DNA of 55,601 bases, from contig RWJK01000902.1 of the NCBI GenBank assembly GCA_004335835.1, positions 1-55,601 on the forward strand, read 5' to 3'. Shown piece by piece: positions 44,659-54,346 of the stretch (position 1 is its first letter; each line of letters begins with the position of its first letter). The DNA comes from Scenedesmus sp. ARA3 (lineage: Eukaryota; Chlorophyta; Chlorophyceae; Sphaeropleales; Scenedesmaceae). Under the pieces are notes generated by a model that saw only the letters and a program-made list of their open reading frames with translations, had not been told where the DNA came from and did no database searches. Made by a program: the position numbers and the translations under genes.

Positions 44659-46078
44659 AGGTGGCACAGGCGGGACCACATGGGTTACCTGCACCCCCAC
44701 ACCACACTCACGCTGCTGGAAGGCTACGAGCGCGATGCAGCTGAGGCAGCAGCAGCAGAAGCAGCTTGCACGGCAGCAGCAGCGGCGGCAGCCGCTAAAA
44801 TTGCTGCCGTGGCGGCCGCTGGATCGCTCAGCTCTGTTGGTATCGGCACTTCCAGCAGTGACGTCAACAGGGCTGGAACTGCTAACATTCTGGCAGCAGG
44901 CTCTGACAGCACCAGCAGCAACGGCAGCAGCAGCAGCGCGGTTTGCCAGGTCACTGGCTGGCCGACCGGCAGGCAGCGGGCGTCACCGGACCCCACTATG
45001 CTGCTGCACAGCTGGGCCACTGGCGGCAGCTGGCTGAAGAGCCAAGCTGCAGCAGGCAGCGGCAGCAGCAGCAGTGGTGGCAGCACGCAAGCTGCCATCC
45101 AGCAGCAGCAGCAGGGTGAGGGCCACATGCCCGCTGCCGAGGCAGCGGCAGCAGCAACAGCAGCAGCGGGTGGTGTGGCGACAGCTGGAACTGGGCCGGA
45201 CTGGGCTGCCACTGCCGCGAAAGCTGCGCAGCTGCGGAGTGTGATAGAGTGGGGCGTGGAGGCGTATGGCGTTGAAGAAGGCAGCGGCACTGGCGGTGGT
45301 GATGTGTCAGTCGTCATATGGCCTGGTGAGTGTTAATTGTGTGTTATTTTGTTGCATGCCTTGTGTCATCGTACTTTGACGATTTCGGTGTGAGTGGGGC
45401 GTGGAGGCGTATGGAGTGGAAGAGGGCAGCGGCAGTGGCGATGTGTCAGTCGTCATCTGGCCTGGTAAGTGTCATTGTGTTATTTTGTCTCATATCATTA
45501 CGACCTGAGGGTTCAGGTTCGAGTAGGTTTCAGGTTTCAGGTTTGAATGAGGCGTGGAGGCGTATGGTGTTGAGGAGGGCAGCAGCAGTGTGGTGGTGAC
45601 TGTGCTTGCTGCATGCGGCGTACTCGAGGACGTGCCTCACAGCACGACTGCGGGTGAATCCCTGGCAGCTATCTCTTACTGTCTGTGCGTGCAACTCTGC
45701 TCAGCTTGTTGTGTGCGCTGTAGGTGGCGTGACTGAGGACGTGCCTCACGGCACGGCTGCGTCTGCTGTTTCCTGCCAATTTCTTGTTTGTGCGCTGAAG
45801 CTGAAACCTGTCTGTGTTGTGTGCGCTGCAGGCGGCGTCATTGAGGATGTACCTCGCGGCACAACCGCTGGTGAGATCCTGCGAGAGAAAGGAGTGCTCG
45901 CAATCCTAGCAGATGACGAGGCATCTTCTTCCTCAAGTGACAGTGATGCTGAGCCCGCTGACCTCGCCGCACGCAGCAGCAGCAGCAGCAGCAGCAGGAA
46001 GCAGCAGCAGGCGGAGCGCAGCAGCAGCAGCAGCGTGGCGCAGTTGGCGCGAGCGGCTGCTGCAGAGCCGCCAGGCAT

Positions 46079-46119
<41 letters not shown>

Positions 46120-46217
46120 TGCGGCTGGTGAATGTGAACAACCGGCTGGTGTCCGAGGATACTGTGCTGAGCGATGGAGATCTTGTCATTTTGGCGCGGG
46201 AGCGCATCAAGATCTGA
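37251..46217 (+). CDS. RSH: RelA/SpoT homologue (ppGpp synthetase/hydrolase), plastid type, 1453 aa
   Basis: Ten exons, 37251-37452, 37551-37690, 38055-38251, 38702-38867, 39578-39811, 40478-41404, 41655-41729, 42847-44216, 44661-45325 and 45832-46217, with all phases closing. It makes and breaks (p)ppGpp. The HD hydrolase domain has TRKTGEPYVSHCIETALI, LLHDVLDDT and LVKLADRLHNMRT, so all metal-binding His and Asp positions are kept. The synthetase domain has GRLKSLRSVHSKM, YDARALRVVVDDG, FDDYIANPKPSGYQALHT, LEVQIKTSGMHEHAE and AAHWAYK, so the Asp and the Glu of E-x-Q are kept. A TGS domain (VEDVP-type start, VNNRLVSEDTVLSDGDLV) ends the protein; no ACT domain follows. The layout fits the RSH1 class of plants and algae. 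The N-terminal leader plus one hydrophobic segment (residues 76-100) suggests plastid or membrane targeting. Long Gln/Ala/Ser inserts lie between the HD and synthetase domains and before TGS. Six of nine introns carry exon-edge echoes. Confidence 0.93.
38466..38640 (+). repeat. Donor- and acceptor-side echoes in RSH intron 3
   Basis: 38466-38510 (TGCATCGAGACAGCGCTGAT then TGTGGAGGCCAACCTGCC) repeats the end of exon 3. 38614-38640 (CTGCAGGGACGAGACCGC) is a short echo of the start of exon 4 (38702). Confidence 0.8.
39263..39492 (+). repeat. Two acceptor-side echoes of RSH exon 5
   Basis: GGTGTGCTCATTGGTGATGCC then AGCTACTGGCAGTCGCAGTG occurs at 39263-39315, and a longer copy of about 106 bp at 39387-39492, before the functional exon start at 39578. 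Each has its own CAG acceptor. In the second copy the frame is open through VVEEPLVILVK and then runs into intron. Confidence 0.92.
39971..40314 (+). repeat. Donor echo of RSH exon 5 and acceptor echo of exon 6
   Basis: 39971-40035 repeats the end of exon 5 (GCTGAGGAGACGCTGGCGG through CACGGCCTCAAG and a GT donor). 40214-40314 repeats the start of exon 6 (AGCGAGATGGAGGACGTGTG through CTGTGGAGCAGCCCGCC) with its GCCGCAG acceptor. The functional exon 6 begins at 40478. Confidence 0.92.
41499..41545. repeat. Short tandem repeat in RSH intron 6
   Basis: CGCTGAACTGTGCAG repeated three times in direct tandem, ending before the exon 7 acceptor region. It does not correspond to exon sequence. Confidence 0.8.
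42054..42846 (+). repeat. Seven acceptor-side echoes of RSH exon 8
   Basis: The exon start GAGGTGTATGATGCGCGTGC then GCTGCGCGTGGTGGTTGACG occurs after a CAG at 42054, 42144, 42244, 42372, 42481, 42575 and 42705, with the functional copy at 42847. Spacing is 90-142 bp. Each copy includes 45-65 bp of exon. The upstream intron tract (GCTGCTGTTGTGCTGCACAC..) is shared by several. The first copy is the most diverged and the last two the closest. Confidence 0.95.
44292..44475 (+). repeat. Two donor-side echoes of RSH exon 8
   Basis: 44292-44360 (GGGCAGGGTGACTGGCACGC through GGGACGGCAG and the GTGGGTGCGG donor) repeats the end of exon 8. 44424-44475 is a shorter copy that loses the donor. The linking sequence (TTGGTCAAA..TAGTCAAGGTGTGCTG) is repeated with them. 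Confidence 0.9.
44614..44658. repeat. CTG run forming the acceptor tract of RSH exon 9
   Basis: About 14 CTG units run straight into CTGCAG at the exon 9 acceptor (exon starts 44661). Confidence 0.9.
45394..45765 (+). repeat. Nested donor and acceptor echoes in RSH intron 9
   Basis: Two echoes of the exon 9 end lie at 45394-45465 (GAGTGGGGCGTGGAGGCGTA through ATCTGGCCTG and a GTAAGT donor) and 45548-45600. They are followed by two echoes of the exon 10 start at about 45617-45660 and 45722-45765 (GAGGACGTGCCTCAC.GCACG). The functional exon 10 begins at 45832. Donor echoes lie next to the donor exon and acceptor echoes next to the acceptor exon. Confidence 0.9.
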
Positions 46218-48573
46218 CGAGGATGCAGATCTGGCGAGCATCAAGATCTGACAAGCATCAAGATCCAGTTTTGATGGGGGTCAGCATCTGCCGGCGGCCT
46301 GGCTGCGTGATGGGAGGGTTGTGAGTGTGCATGTGCAGAGTTGCTGGGAATGTGTCTGGTGCGCTGTCGTGACATGTGTGGCGGTGTTACATGGCTGCTG
46401 TTGGTTTGCCGCTGCCGTGCACTATGGTTCAGCAGCTAGTGCGCTTCAGTGTTTGTGTTGAGCTGGGGCTGCAGCACACCTGTGCGCTCGCTGCATGTTA
46501 CTTGAACATAATCAGGCCCATGGTGTACACGTGGCTGACATCATGGCACCCAAGCTTGTCGATGAACACGCTTGCTTTTGTGCTTACATGAGATTGGCGT
46601 GTGCTGCGGCTTGTGTTGGTGCGTGCTTCTTGCATGCCAACAGCGCCGCCAGCAGTGACTGCTGTGTACTTTGTGTGCTGAGCGACTTGTGTTGCTGCCA
46701 GAAGGATTGTGTGCTTTTGAGAGGGAGTGTGCAGCGGGTGGTGTGCAATGCGCGTGCTTTGCTGCCACCGCACACGGAGTGTGCTTTGCTGTATTGCTGC
46801 TGTGCCGCCTGAGTCAGTTGCTGTGGTTCACAGCATGCTGTCAGGCACAGGGTGTCTGTACATAGCTGTGGGGTAGAGTGCGTGTGTACTGTGAGTACAA
46901 GTTGGTGAAAGGTTGGCGGGCAAGTGTGAGTGACGGAGCTGCTTCAGTGGCTTTGGCAGGTTCCAGGTTGTGAGTTTGTTGCATGTGGTGGCTGTTGCCT
47001 GTTTGGCGGCACAAGCTGCAGCCACTGTGACTGTGCTGTTGATGTTGCCGTTTCACACAGTCGGTGCTGTCGCGCGCTGCAGCCGACTGTGCACGTGGGT
47101 GGCTGCATCACGCCGACCCTCCAAAAAAGAACCGGCTTGTGTGTCGAAGGATTACACATGCACGGCGGTGTGTGTTTGACGCAGTTTTTGTGGAGGAAGT
47201 AGGCACGATGTTGTGTGTTGTGTTGCTGCCGCTGACTGCCCTGCAGTTTGTACTTGTCACATGTACCATCATGACCTGGCGGGCGCAGCAACTTGTGGCT
47301 GCTGCTGCCATTTTGATGACTGTATGGTTGTGGAGAGCTGTGTTGCTGCAGTTGCATGTACCGTGCGTGAGAAAGCAGAGGAGTTTGTGTGCGATCATGC
47401 ATGTACATTCAATGCAAGTTGCTGTGCAGGCGAACTGCTGCATGTTGTGTGTTGCTGCATGGCATGCCTGATCATCATTCTAGGATGGCCCGGGCCGTGT
47501 TGCTGTGACAGCAACACGGTGTTGGCTGCACATGTGCCAGGAGACTTTGGCGGAGGTCTTCTTGTTCAGCATTGCTTGAAGGTGCGCAGCTGTGCATTAC
47601 CAGCGTCCTTCGGGATCCTGGCTTTGTCTAGAATTCGTCATTGACATGTGCTGGCGACAGTGCAACTGCACTGTGACGTATGATGGCTGTAACAGAACCA
47701 TAATGATCAGGGGTTGAATATTATGTTTAGCATGAGAGTGCGAACTGCCATGTGTGCAGTTACAAGGGTTGGATTTTGCGAGTGGCCGCCGCTGCAGTGC
47801 AGCCTGCCGCAGGCTGGTGGCTGCCAGCTCAGTGAGCCAACACAGGTGCCGACCGCTTTTTGCTTTGAACAGGAGACAGCATGCCGTGCTTAGCACTGGT
47901 AGCAGCTCGTCACTATCTGCAGATCATGCCCCTGCCTAGTACTGCCTATCAGCAGCCCAGCCGCAGCAGCAGCAGCAGGAGGAGCCTGTGTACTTTGGAC
48001 CCAGTGTGGCCAGGCTAAGCCTCTGGTGAACGCTGAATACCATCTCTTGCACGCTCCATACATACTGTTCTTGATCCGACGACTATCAGCGTTAAAACAA
48101 GCACAGGCCCTGCACGAACTGTCGGTTTCGCGGCACTGCCGAGTCTCCAGGGGGAGAACAAGTCAACGATGCTCTGATGGTTTTGCCCGGTGTGATGATG
48201 GTGTGATGATGGAAAATGTATTTGAAGAAGCACAGTGTAAGCAATATTGCAAAATGTTGCGAAAACCAAGCGATAATGCAAAACGTGAAACGGGGACAAG
48301 CGAGCTCGCCGGTGTTTCTTATGCTTGGAGCCATAGCAGCCTTCATTAAGAAATTAAAACGCAACAAAAGCTATTTGATTGATTTCAAGGTCAAGCATCA
48401 CCCTTGAAAAGGAAGCTGGCAGGGTTCAACTGTTAAATCTGTGTTACACTAGATCGCGATGGGGAATTGAAGAGCACGCGCGTGCGTTGAGTTAGTCGTG
48501 CACACCGTGTTGGTACACGCCACAAAGCCACCTCTTTGCACCACTCAGCGGCCAGGCAGGCACCACCGCAATC
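46218..48573. other. Intergenic region between RSH and LHCB4
   Basis: No gene is supported over about 2.35 kb. Just after the RSH stop a short direct repeat (AGCATCAAGATCTGAC, three forms at about 46204-46265) echoes the stop-codon region. A dispersed repeat copy lies at 47534-47645. The last 150 bp before 48574 would be the LHCB4 5' UTR and promoter. Confidence 0.5.
47534..47645 (+). repeat. Dispersed repeat element, copy 2
   Basis: This is the closest full-length partner of 4425-4540, about 90 percent identical by eye, including the GTGCCAGGAGACTTTGG start and TTCGTCATT near the end. Confidence 0.8.
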
Positions 48574-51172
48574 ATGTCTTTCCTGAAGAACTTCAACAAG
48601 GGCGCTGCTGCCCCAGCAAAGACAGCCACAAAGAAGGTGGCAAAGTCTGCCCCTGTGTCCGTGAAGAAGGCCGGCACTGTCTCCACCGGCACCCGCAAGG
48701 GTGGCGTTGGCTACAGGTGCGCCTTTTCAGCAATCGGAGTATTATAGTAGCAAGATCATAGCATTAGGATGATCAATGGACAGCAACAGCAAGATCATGG
48801 GCCTTGCGATCTGTGCGACATAATGCCGAGCAGAAGTCTGTGCCTTGCCTCTGCAGGAAGTACCAGGGTGATGCCCTGTGGCTCCCCAACACCTCTCGCC
48901 CCGGGTGGCTGGATGGCAGCCTGCCAGGCGACCGTGGCTTTGACCCCCTGGGTCTGTCCAGGCCATCTGACTTCGTGCAGGTCGCTGTCGACGAGAACGA
49001 CATCAATGCTGCCAAGAACTTCAAGGGCGGTGTTGATGGCACCTTCGCAGCAACCCCAGACCTCGTGAGCGAGACCCGCCTGGCCCCCTACAGCGAGGTG
49101 TTCGGCCTGCAGCGCTTCCGCGAGTGCGAGCTCATCCACGGCCGCTGGGCCATGCTTGCATGCCTGGGAGCCATCGTGGCTGAGGCCACCACTGGCGTGT
49201 CCTGGTGAGCAGCAGCTGCAGCGGAATTGGGCCCCGCATGGCTGCGACATGCTGTCCCAATCAGCAGCAACAGCAGCAGCTGGGGAGAGCGAGCCATGCA
49301 GGCAGCTGGGGCAGCAACAGCAGGCCAGATCTTGGCAGTGGGCAGCAGTAGAGGGCCTCAACAGTAGATCTGCTGACTATCTGCTGCAGATCTGGCAGCC
49401 TGAGCAGGCATCTGTGATGCTGCTGCACATGCAAGGCCTAGCTGCTGCAGATGCGCTGCGCTCTCGCATGCCAGATCTGGGCATGCGCTCGGCCTCAAAG
49501 GTGCTGCACATGCTTCTGCGCCTGGCTGCTGCACAGCCCAACTTATCTATGCCAGCATTCTGCAACCTGCTGACTTCCAGGCCGCAATTCTGCAGCATGC
49601 TTGCAGTGTATCCCAGCAGACTGAAGCACATGGATCTACATGCACCCTCTGAACCCCTATGTGCCTGCTTTCTGCTGTTTTCCCGCTTTTTTCCGCTTGT
49701 CCTGCTGCACCCCAGGGCTGAGGCAGGCAAGGTGGAGCTGGACGGCGCCACCTATGCCGGCTTCACCCTGCCCTTCTCCATCACCCAGCTGGTGTGGATC
49801 GAGGCCATCCTGGTCGGTGGTGCTGAGCTGTACAGGAACAGCGAGCTGGACCCAGAGCGCCGCCTGTACCCAGGTGCGGCCCTTTCTAGATATGATATCT
49901 GCAGGGGTCTTTGTGTGCAGGATGTGGCTCGCAGGAAACAGGGATCAGTGCTGCTTGCAGCCAAGAGCGTTGCGCTCTGCACGCCCCACAGAGTGGGGTT
50001 GCTTTCCCTCTCATCATGCATCTTTCACAATGATGCATTGCTCACAACCGGTGGTGTGCTCGTCATACGCTTGGTTGCATATGACACGCACGTTACTGAT
50101 TGTGAATTAGGCATCATTGTGAAGATGCCTAATGAGACGGGCGAATACATGCACAGGCAGGTGTTGGCGGTGGGGCAGAGCCAATGCTCTTATCTCTACA
50201 GACAGGCTGGTTATCTCTACAGACAGGCTTGTTCATCAAAGGGTGCCGTGGTGTCTGTCAATTCAGCAGATTGTGTCAAAATTACTGCAGCTCAATTGCT
50301 GTGCAGCAGCACGTGCTAGAGATGCTTCATCAGCGCAGCTGATTTGCACTGCTTTTGCCAGCTTGCGAGCTACTGGCTCCTATCAGCACAGCACCAATCT
50401 GAACACCACACCAGAATCCACAGGTCAGCATATTCCCTTCCACCACTGTCCCTCCCCACCTTTACAAGCACTTGTCCTGAGTGGTGTGCTGTGATGTCTT
50501 GCTGTAAATTTTCAGGTGGCTTCTTTGACCCCCTGAACCTGGCTGGCGGTGACGACGCTGACAAGGTGTTCCGCCTCAAGACCGCAGAGATCAAGCACGC
50601 ACGCCTGGCCATGGTGGCCTTCGCAGGTGAGTTTGATGGTGCTGCTGTTGCACTTGTCGGGCAGGGCATTAGATGTGCAGCGTGAATAAACAGTGTTTAT
50701 TGTCATTGCATGTGCGCGCCTGGCCATGTTGGCCACTGCTGTTACACGTAGTGGTTTGCAAGGGCAGGTAGAACTGTTGTGCGCTGGTCAAGGATTTGGT
50801 GGCTCTGGCTTGTCTGCAACGTGTCGTCAGATGTGGCATAGCTGCTCTCCTAGTCATCAATGTTGAGTGACGCACGTGCATCCATCCTCAGCCAAGCAGG
50901 CGTTGCTGCCCAGTGGATGCCTGCATCTTGGTCGCCGAGGTGCCTGGTCCACTCAGCAGCAGTGCTGGCTTGTGTGCTTAGGTTCGTGCGCTCTTCTCTT
51001 TTTGATGTTGTTACGAAGCCATATAAATCACTTATCGTACTAATATGCCGTTCTACGCTGCTGCTGCTGCCCTGTTCTTGTGCATGTGTTTCCTGCAGGC
51101 TACGGTGTGCAGGCGCTGTCCACTGGCGAGGGTGCCCTGGGCTCCCTGGCCAAGTTCGGCGAGACCTTCTAA
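48574..51172 (+). CDS. LHCB4: Chlorophyll a/b-binding protein CP29, 277 aa
   Basis: Five exons, 48574-48716, 48857-49204, 49716-49873, 50516-50626 and 51099-51172. It is a minor photosystem II antenna that links the core to trimeric LHCII in the thylakoid. The N-terminus ([16 protein letters not shown], then [20 protein letters not shown]) is the CP29-specific stretch. [20 protein letters not shown] and DPLGLS follow. Helix B carries [15 protein letters not shown] and the third long helix [20 protein letters not shown], each with the ExxHxR chlorophyll-binding pattern. The middle helix is [20 protein letters not shown]. The length is as expected for algal CP29. In Chlamydomonas the CP29 leader is kept rather than cleaved, and the same could hold here. 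Coding sequence is free of triplet runs, in contrast to neighbours. A weak echo of the exon 4 end (GCGCGCCTGGCCATGTTGGCC) sits at 50712-50733. Confidence 0.97.
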
Positions 51173-53056
51173 GCAGCTGCTGTGTTATGTTTGTTTTCAA
51201 AACTCATAACCGATTGTTGCGCTAGCTGGGGCTCGTTAGCTTTGCAGTTGGGGTCTTGGTGCCACGTACTGTGCTGCTTCAGCAGTAATTCGGCAGGCAG
51301 GGCTGCAGCAGGCGCTGCAGCTTGTTCGTGGGGTTGTTGCTGGAGAGCTTGGTTGCGTGTGGTTTGGTGGAGTGTTTGGTGCAAGGCAGGCAGGTGTGCT
51401 TGCAGGTGTGCACAGGCGCACACGCCTCGCGCTGTTGCTGACGCATGCTGCTGAGCAACTGTCAACTAGGGGTGCCGTGATGGCACCTACCAGATGCTGC
51501 AGCTGCTGAAGAGCAAGTAGCGCCTCGTGGCTGTGCGTGTGGTGGCCGTGGGTGTGCGGCATTGTGTGTGTAGGTGCAGCGACAGAGTGATGATCGACGC
51601 TAGCTTCTGTGTTTGTGGCAGGGTGCCCGTATCAGCAGCGTATGCAGCTTGAGGGATGCAGCTCATCCTGCAAGGTTGCAATGGAGACTGAGAGTTGAGA
51701 TCCAGCAACCAGCTTATCAGGCCAGTCAAGTGCTGCAGGCCGGCAAATGTACGGATTGCTGTATGCTGCGATGAAGCAGTGCTGTAAAGTTCCAAGGAGT
51801 GGTCAGTTTTGTTGTGCTCTGTCAAGAGGGCATGTGTACTGCTTTTCTGAGTGTAAGCAACCCGCATGGTCTTCTTTCTCGAGTCGACTCCTCCACTATT
51901 GGTGTGGCAGGTCGCTTTACCAGTTACCAAGAGCTTCAGCTGCGGGGATCCACTTCAACAAACACAGTAATCACTGATATTAGACAAGTGCCATTTCAAT
52001 TGTAGCACTACTGTCACAGTACGGTAGTGTTACACCACTGAATGCCAGGCATCCAGCGAGAACTGCACAGCAAAACCAATCACCTTGATTGCAGTGCAGC
52101 TAGCTGGTCACAGCACCTGGCCCAGGCGGCCTGATACTACCACAAGTTCTGAAGCACATAGCTGTGCACACTGTATTCTTTTCGCAGCCTGCAAAAGCAC
52201 ACCATGTGCTGCCTGCAAGCTTTACACCATAATCGAAAAGCCACCCTGTTGTTACACCCTGCGTCTCACAGCATGATGCAGTGCAACGAGCAACACTGCC
52301 AACAAAGCAGCCACCAGCAGCTGTGCGGAGCGAATGACACAGCAGATCACTGGCTGCTGTCACAGAACAGCAGCACAGGTGCCAGCATCACTCGCCACAG
52401 GCGCGATTGGCAAACATTCAATGTGTGCAAGGTGACAATCAGGCAGCGCCAGACAGCCTTCTCCCATGCTGCTGAAGCAGCCGCACAAGGTACCTGTTCA
52501 AGCCAGCCGCATACAGCATTGCTTGCAGGTGCGCAGTTGTGCATTTACCATGCCTAAAACTGTCATTTTACAGCCTGTGCGGTGGACAGCATTGCAGCTG
52601 CAGGCAACCCCTTGCGCTGCGCCTGCGCGAATCAAACGCGGTAGCTGCTGGTGCTGGTGCTGGTGCTGCTGCTGCCAAAAGCTCACCCATTAGCACAAGC
52701 ACTGCAGACTGCTATTCTTCAAACCCAGCTTGCAAGGCCAACAGCTAGCGCAACATTCCCTGCAACACGTAGGCATCGCCAGAAGTAAGCAAGCATGAAC
52801 CGACATAACCAGCAAGCATTGCAGCACTGCAGCACAGCATATCGCCGTGTGTGCACTACAGTACACCAGGCTGCGCAGCATGCAGAATAAATAGACGCAG
52901 CAGCCGTGCTGCAACACCAGCAGGTGTGCACCAAGAGCCTGCTGCTGCCAACCATGTACAAGCAATGAAAGCATGGACGCCCCAAACACATGAACCATTG
53001 CCGAAAGCAAGACTTAAAACCACACTGACTTGCTGAACAAATAATACAGCAGTCTG
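51173..53056. other. Region between converging LHCB4 and glycosyltransferase-like genes
   Basis: About 1.9 kb with no supported gene; it should contain both 3' UTRs. A dispersed repeat fragment lies at 52515-52573. Confidence 0.5.
52515..52573 (+). repeat. Dispersed repeat element, diverged copy
   Basis: CATTGCTTGCAGGTGCGCAG then TTGTGCATTTACCATGCC and CTAAAACTGTCATTTTACAG. It shares the core with the 4425 copy and its second half with 15781-15813 (minus). Confidence 0.7.
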
Positions 53057-54346
53057 TCAAACCAGTATTGGCTTGTAAGCTGCCTCAAGGTCCCGCGGCG
53101 CTTCTGCCTTCTTGCTGACACCATACAGGTACAGCCGCCTGTTGTACTGCCCTTCTGTACCGCTTTTGCCCAGCAGGTGCTGCAGCTGCCATTGACTGTA
53201 CCGCTTTGTATACGGTTCAGCCACATGCCAGCTGGACTTGACAAACACAGTCTCGTATGGGTGCATTGAGATACCATCATACAGACCCGCCCTGCTGGGA
53301 TGCACATTGTCATTGCAAGACCAATGCCGCTGATCCGTCCAATCAATGCCCCTGGCATACCTGCTCATCAGCGTCGCAATGTTATAACCAGATTCAAACA
53401 TCGCTTTCGTAATGCCGTACTCCCCGCCCACCACCACTCCTCGGCCCTCATCTTTGCAGAGCTTGCAGCCGCGCAGCAGAAACACGCCGAAATCAACTGC
53501 CGCTGCAAGCCCTTCTTGGTCCAATGCAAAGGCCCAGGACTCCAGCCTAGGCCCTGGCCCTGCTGCATCGTCTGGAGGCAAACATACCAAGCTGCTGCTT
53601 ACCGCATGCACCGGCGGGCCGCCAGACCCTGCACTCCTAAACCCAGGCAGCAGCGCAGCGGAAGCATGCCCGGATTGTATTGTCGTCGGCGGTGGCTGGA
53701 ATGCCGCAAGATATGCTGCCGTCCAGTGCCATTCAGGCGGCGTCCAGGCTGGCAGGAAGGGTCCTTTCACGCTGCTGTTGAGGAATATGAAGTATTTGTA
53801 GCGGCTGAGGGTCCCTCTGTAGCTCAGCCACTCGAGTGTGGCATTGTGAGCTCCCAGATCCATGCCTACATTCTCACTGCGAACTAGCAGCGTGAACTTT
53901 GCGTTGTAGCTCGCTTCCTTGATACCGATTGCTGTTAAGTCAGCGCCCTCGCGCTCACTCATGCCGCTGTAAAGCCCGGGGCAAGGCGAGCACTTCTCGC
54001 CGCTAACCACAAACACCCAGTGCATGTTGCTGTGCAGCAGCGGGTAGTGGCTCCCAACTGCCAGAAAGTACTCGAAATCTGCCAGCTGGATGGCATCTTT
54101 TTCGAAGTACGCGTAGGATATGAGCACTGGGTCTGATAGGTATGGTGCTGCTGCTGGGCCTCTGCGGGGCGCAAACATGAAGGTGAGGTACACCACTGCC
54201 CATCCTGCAGCCAACACCAGCAGCAGCTCGGTGAGCCGCACAGTGAAGCTGCTGCTGCTGCTGGTGGCTGCTGCTGCTGCGCTGCGTGCGCTGCGTGGGT
54301 GGTAGCTGTGGTGGTGGGAGGCGAGCACGGGGCTCTGCCGGCCCAT
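53057..54346 (-). CDS. Type II membrane glycosyltransferase-like protein, intronless, 429 aa
   Basis: A single open frame on the minus strand. The N-terminus is short and basic (MGRQSPVLASHHHSYHPRSAR), then Ala/Ser runs, one membrane helix (ELLLVLAAGWAVVYLTFMF, residues 39-57) and a lumenal domain. Motifs are YAYFEKDAIQLADFEYFL, ENVGMDLGAHNATLEWL, YKYFIFLNSSVKGPFLP, then WAFALDQEGLAA and GEYGITKAMFESGYNIATLM, ending FVKSSWHVAEPYTKRY. The (N)VG.DLGA...L...YFIFLN.SV.GPF pattern is seen in glycosyltransferase-like proteins of algae and some bacterial polysaccharide loci. A Golgi role in wall polysaccharide or protein glycosylation is inference. The frame is uninterrupted and has little low complexity past residue 35. 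It is the only clearly intronless gene in the window. Confidence 0.78.
   Translation of the reverse strand: MGRQSPVLASHHHSYHPRSARSAAAAATSSSSSFTVRLTELLLVLAAGWAVVYLTFMFAPRRGPAAAPYLSDPVLISYAYFEKDAIQLADFEYFLAVGSHYPLLHSNMHWVFVVSGEKCSPCPGLYSGMSEREGADLTAIGIKEASYNAKFTLLVRSENVGMDLGAHNATLEWLSYRGTLSRYKYFIFLNSSVKGPFLPAWTPPEWHWTAAYLAAFQPPPTTIQSGHASAALLPGFRSAGSGGPPVHAVSSSLVCLPPDDAAGPGPRLESWAFALDQEGLAAAVDFGVFLLRGCKLCKDEGRGVVVGGEYGITKAMFESGYNIATLMSRYARGIDWTDQRHWSCNDNVHPSRAGLYDGISMHPYETVFVKSSWHVAEPYTKRYSQWQLQHLLGKSGTEGQYNRRLYLYGVSKKAEAPRDLEAAYKPILV

Noticed and set aside
43068..45317. Long minus-strand Ala-rich ORFs (43068-43721, 44724-45317)
   Set aside because: They are antisense shadows of the RSH synthetase and TGS-proximal exons, which are clearly coding on the plus strand.
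53300..53887. Plus-strand ORF of 195 aa opposite the 53057-54346 gene
   Set aside because: It is an antisense shadow. The minus-strand frame is longer, uninterrupted and shows a membrane helix and glycosyltransferase-like motifs.
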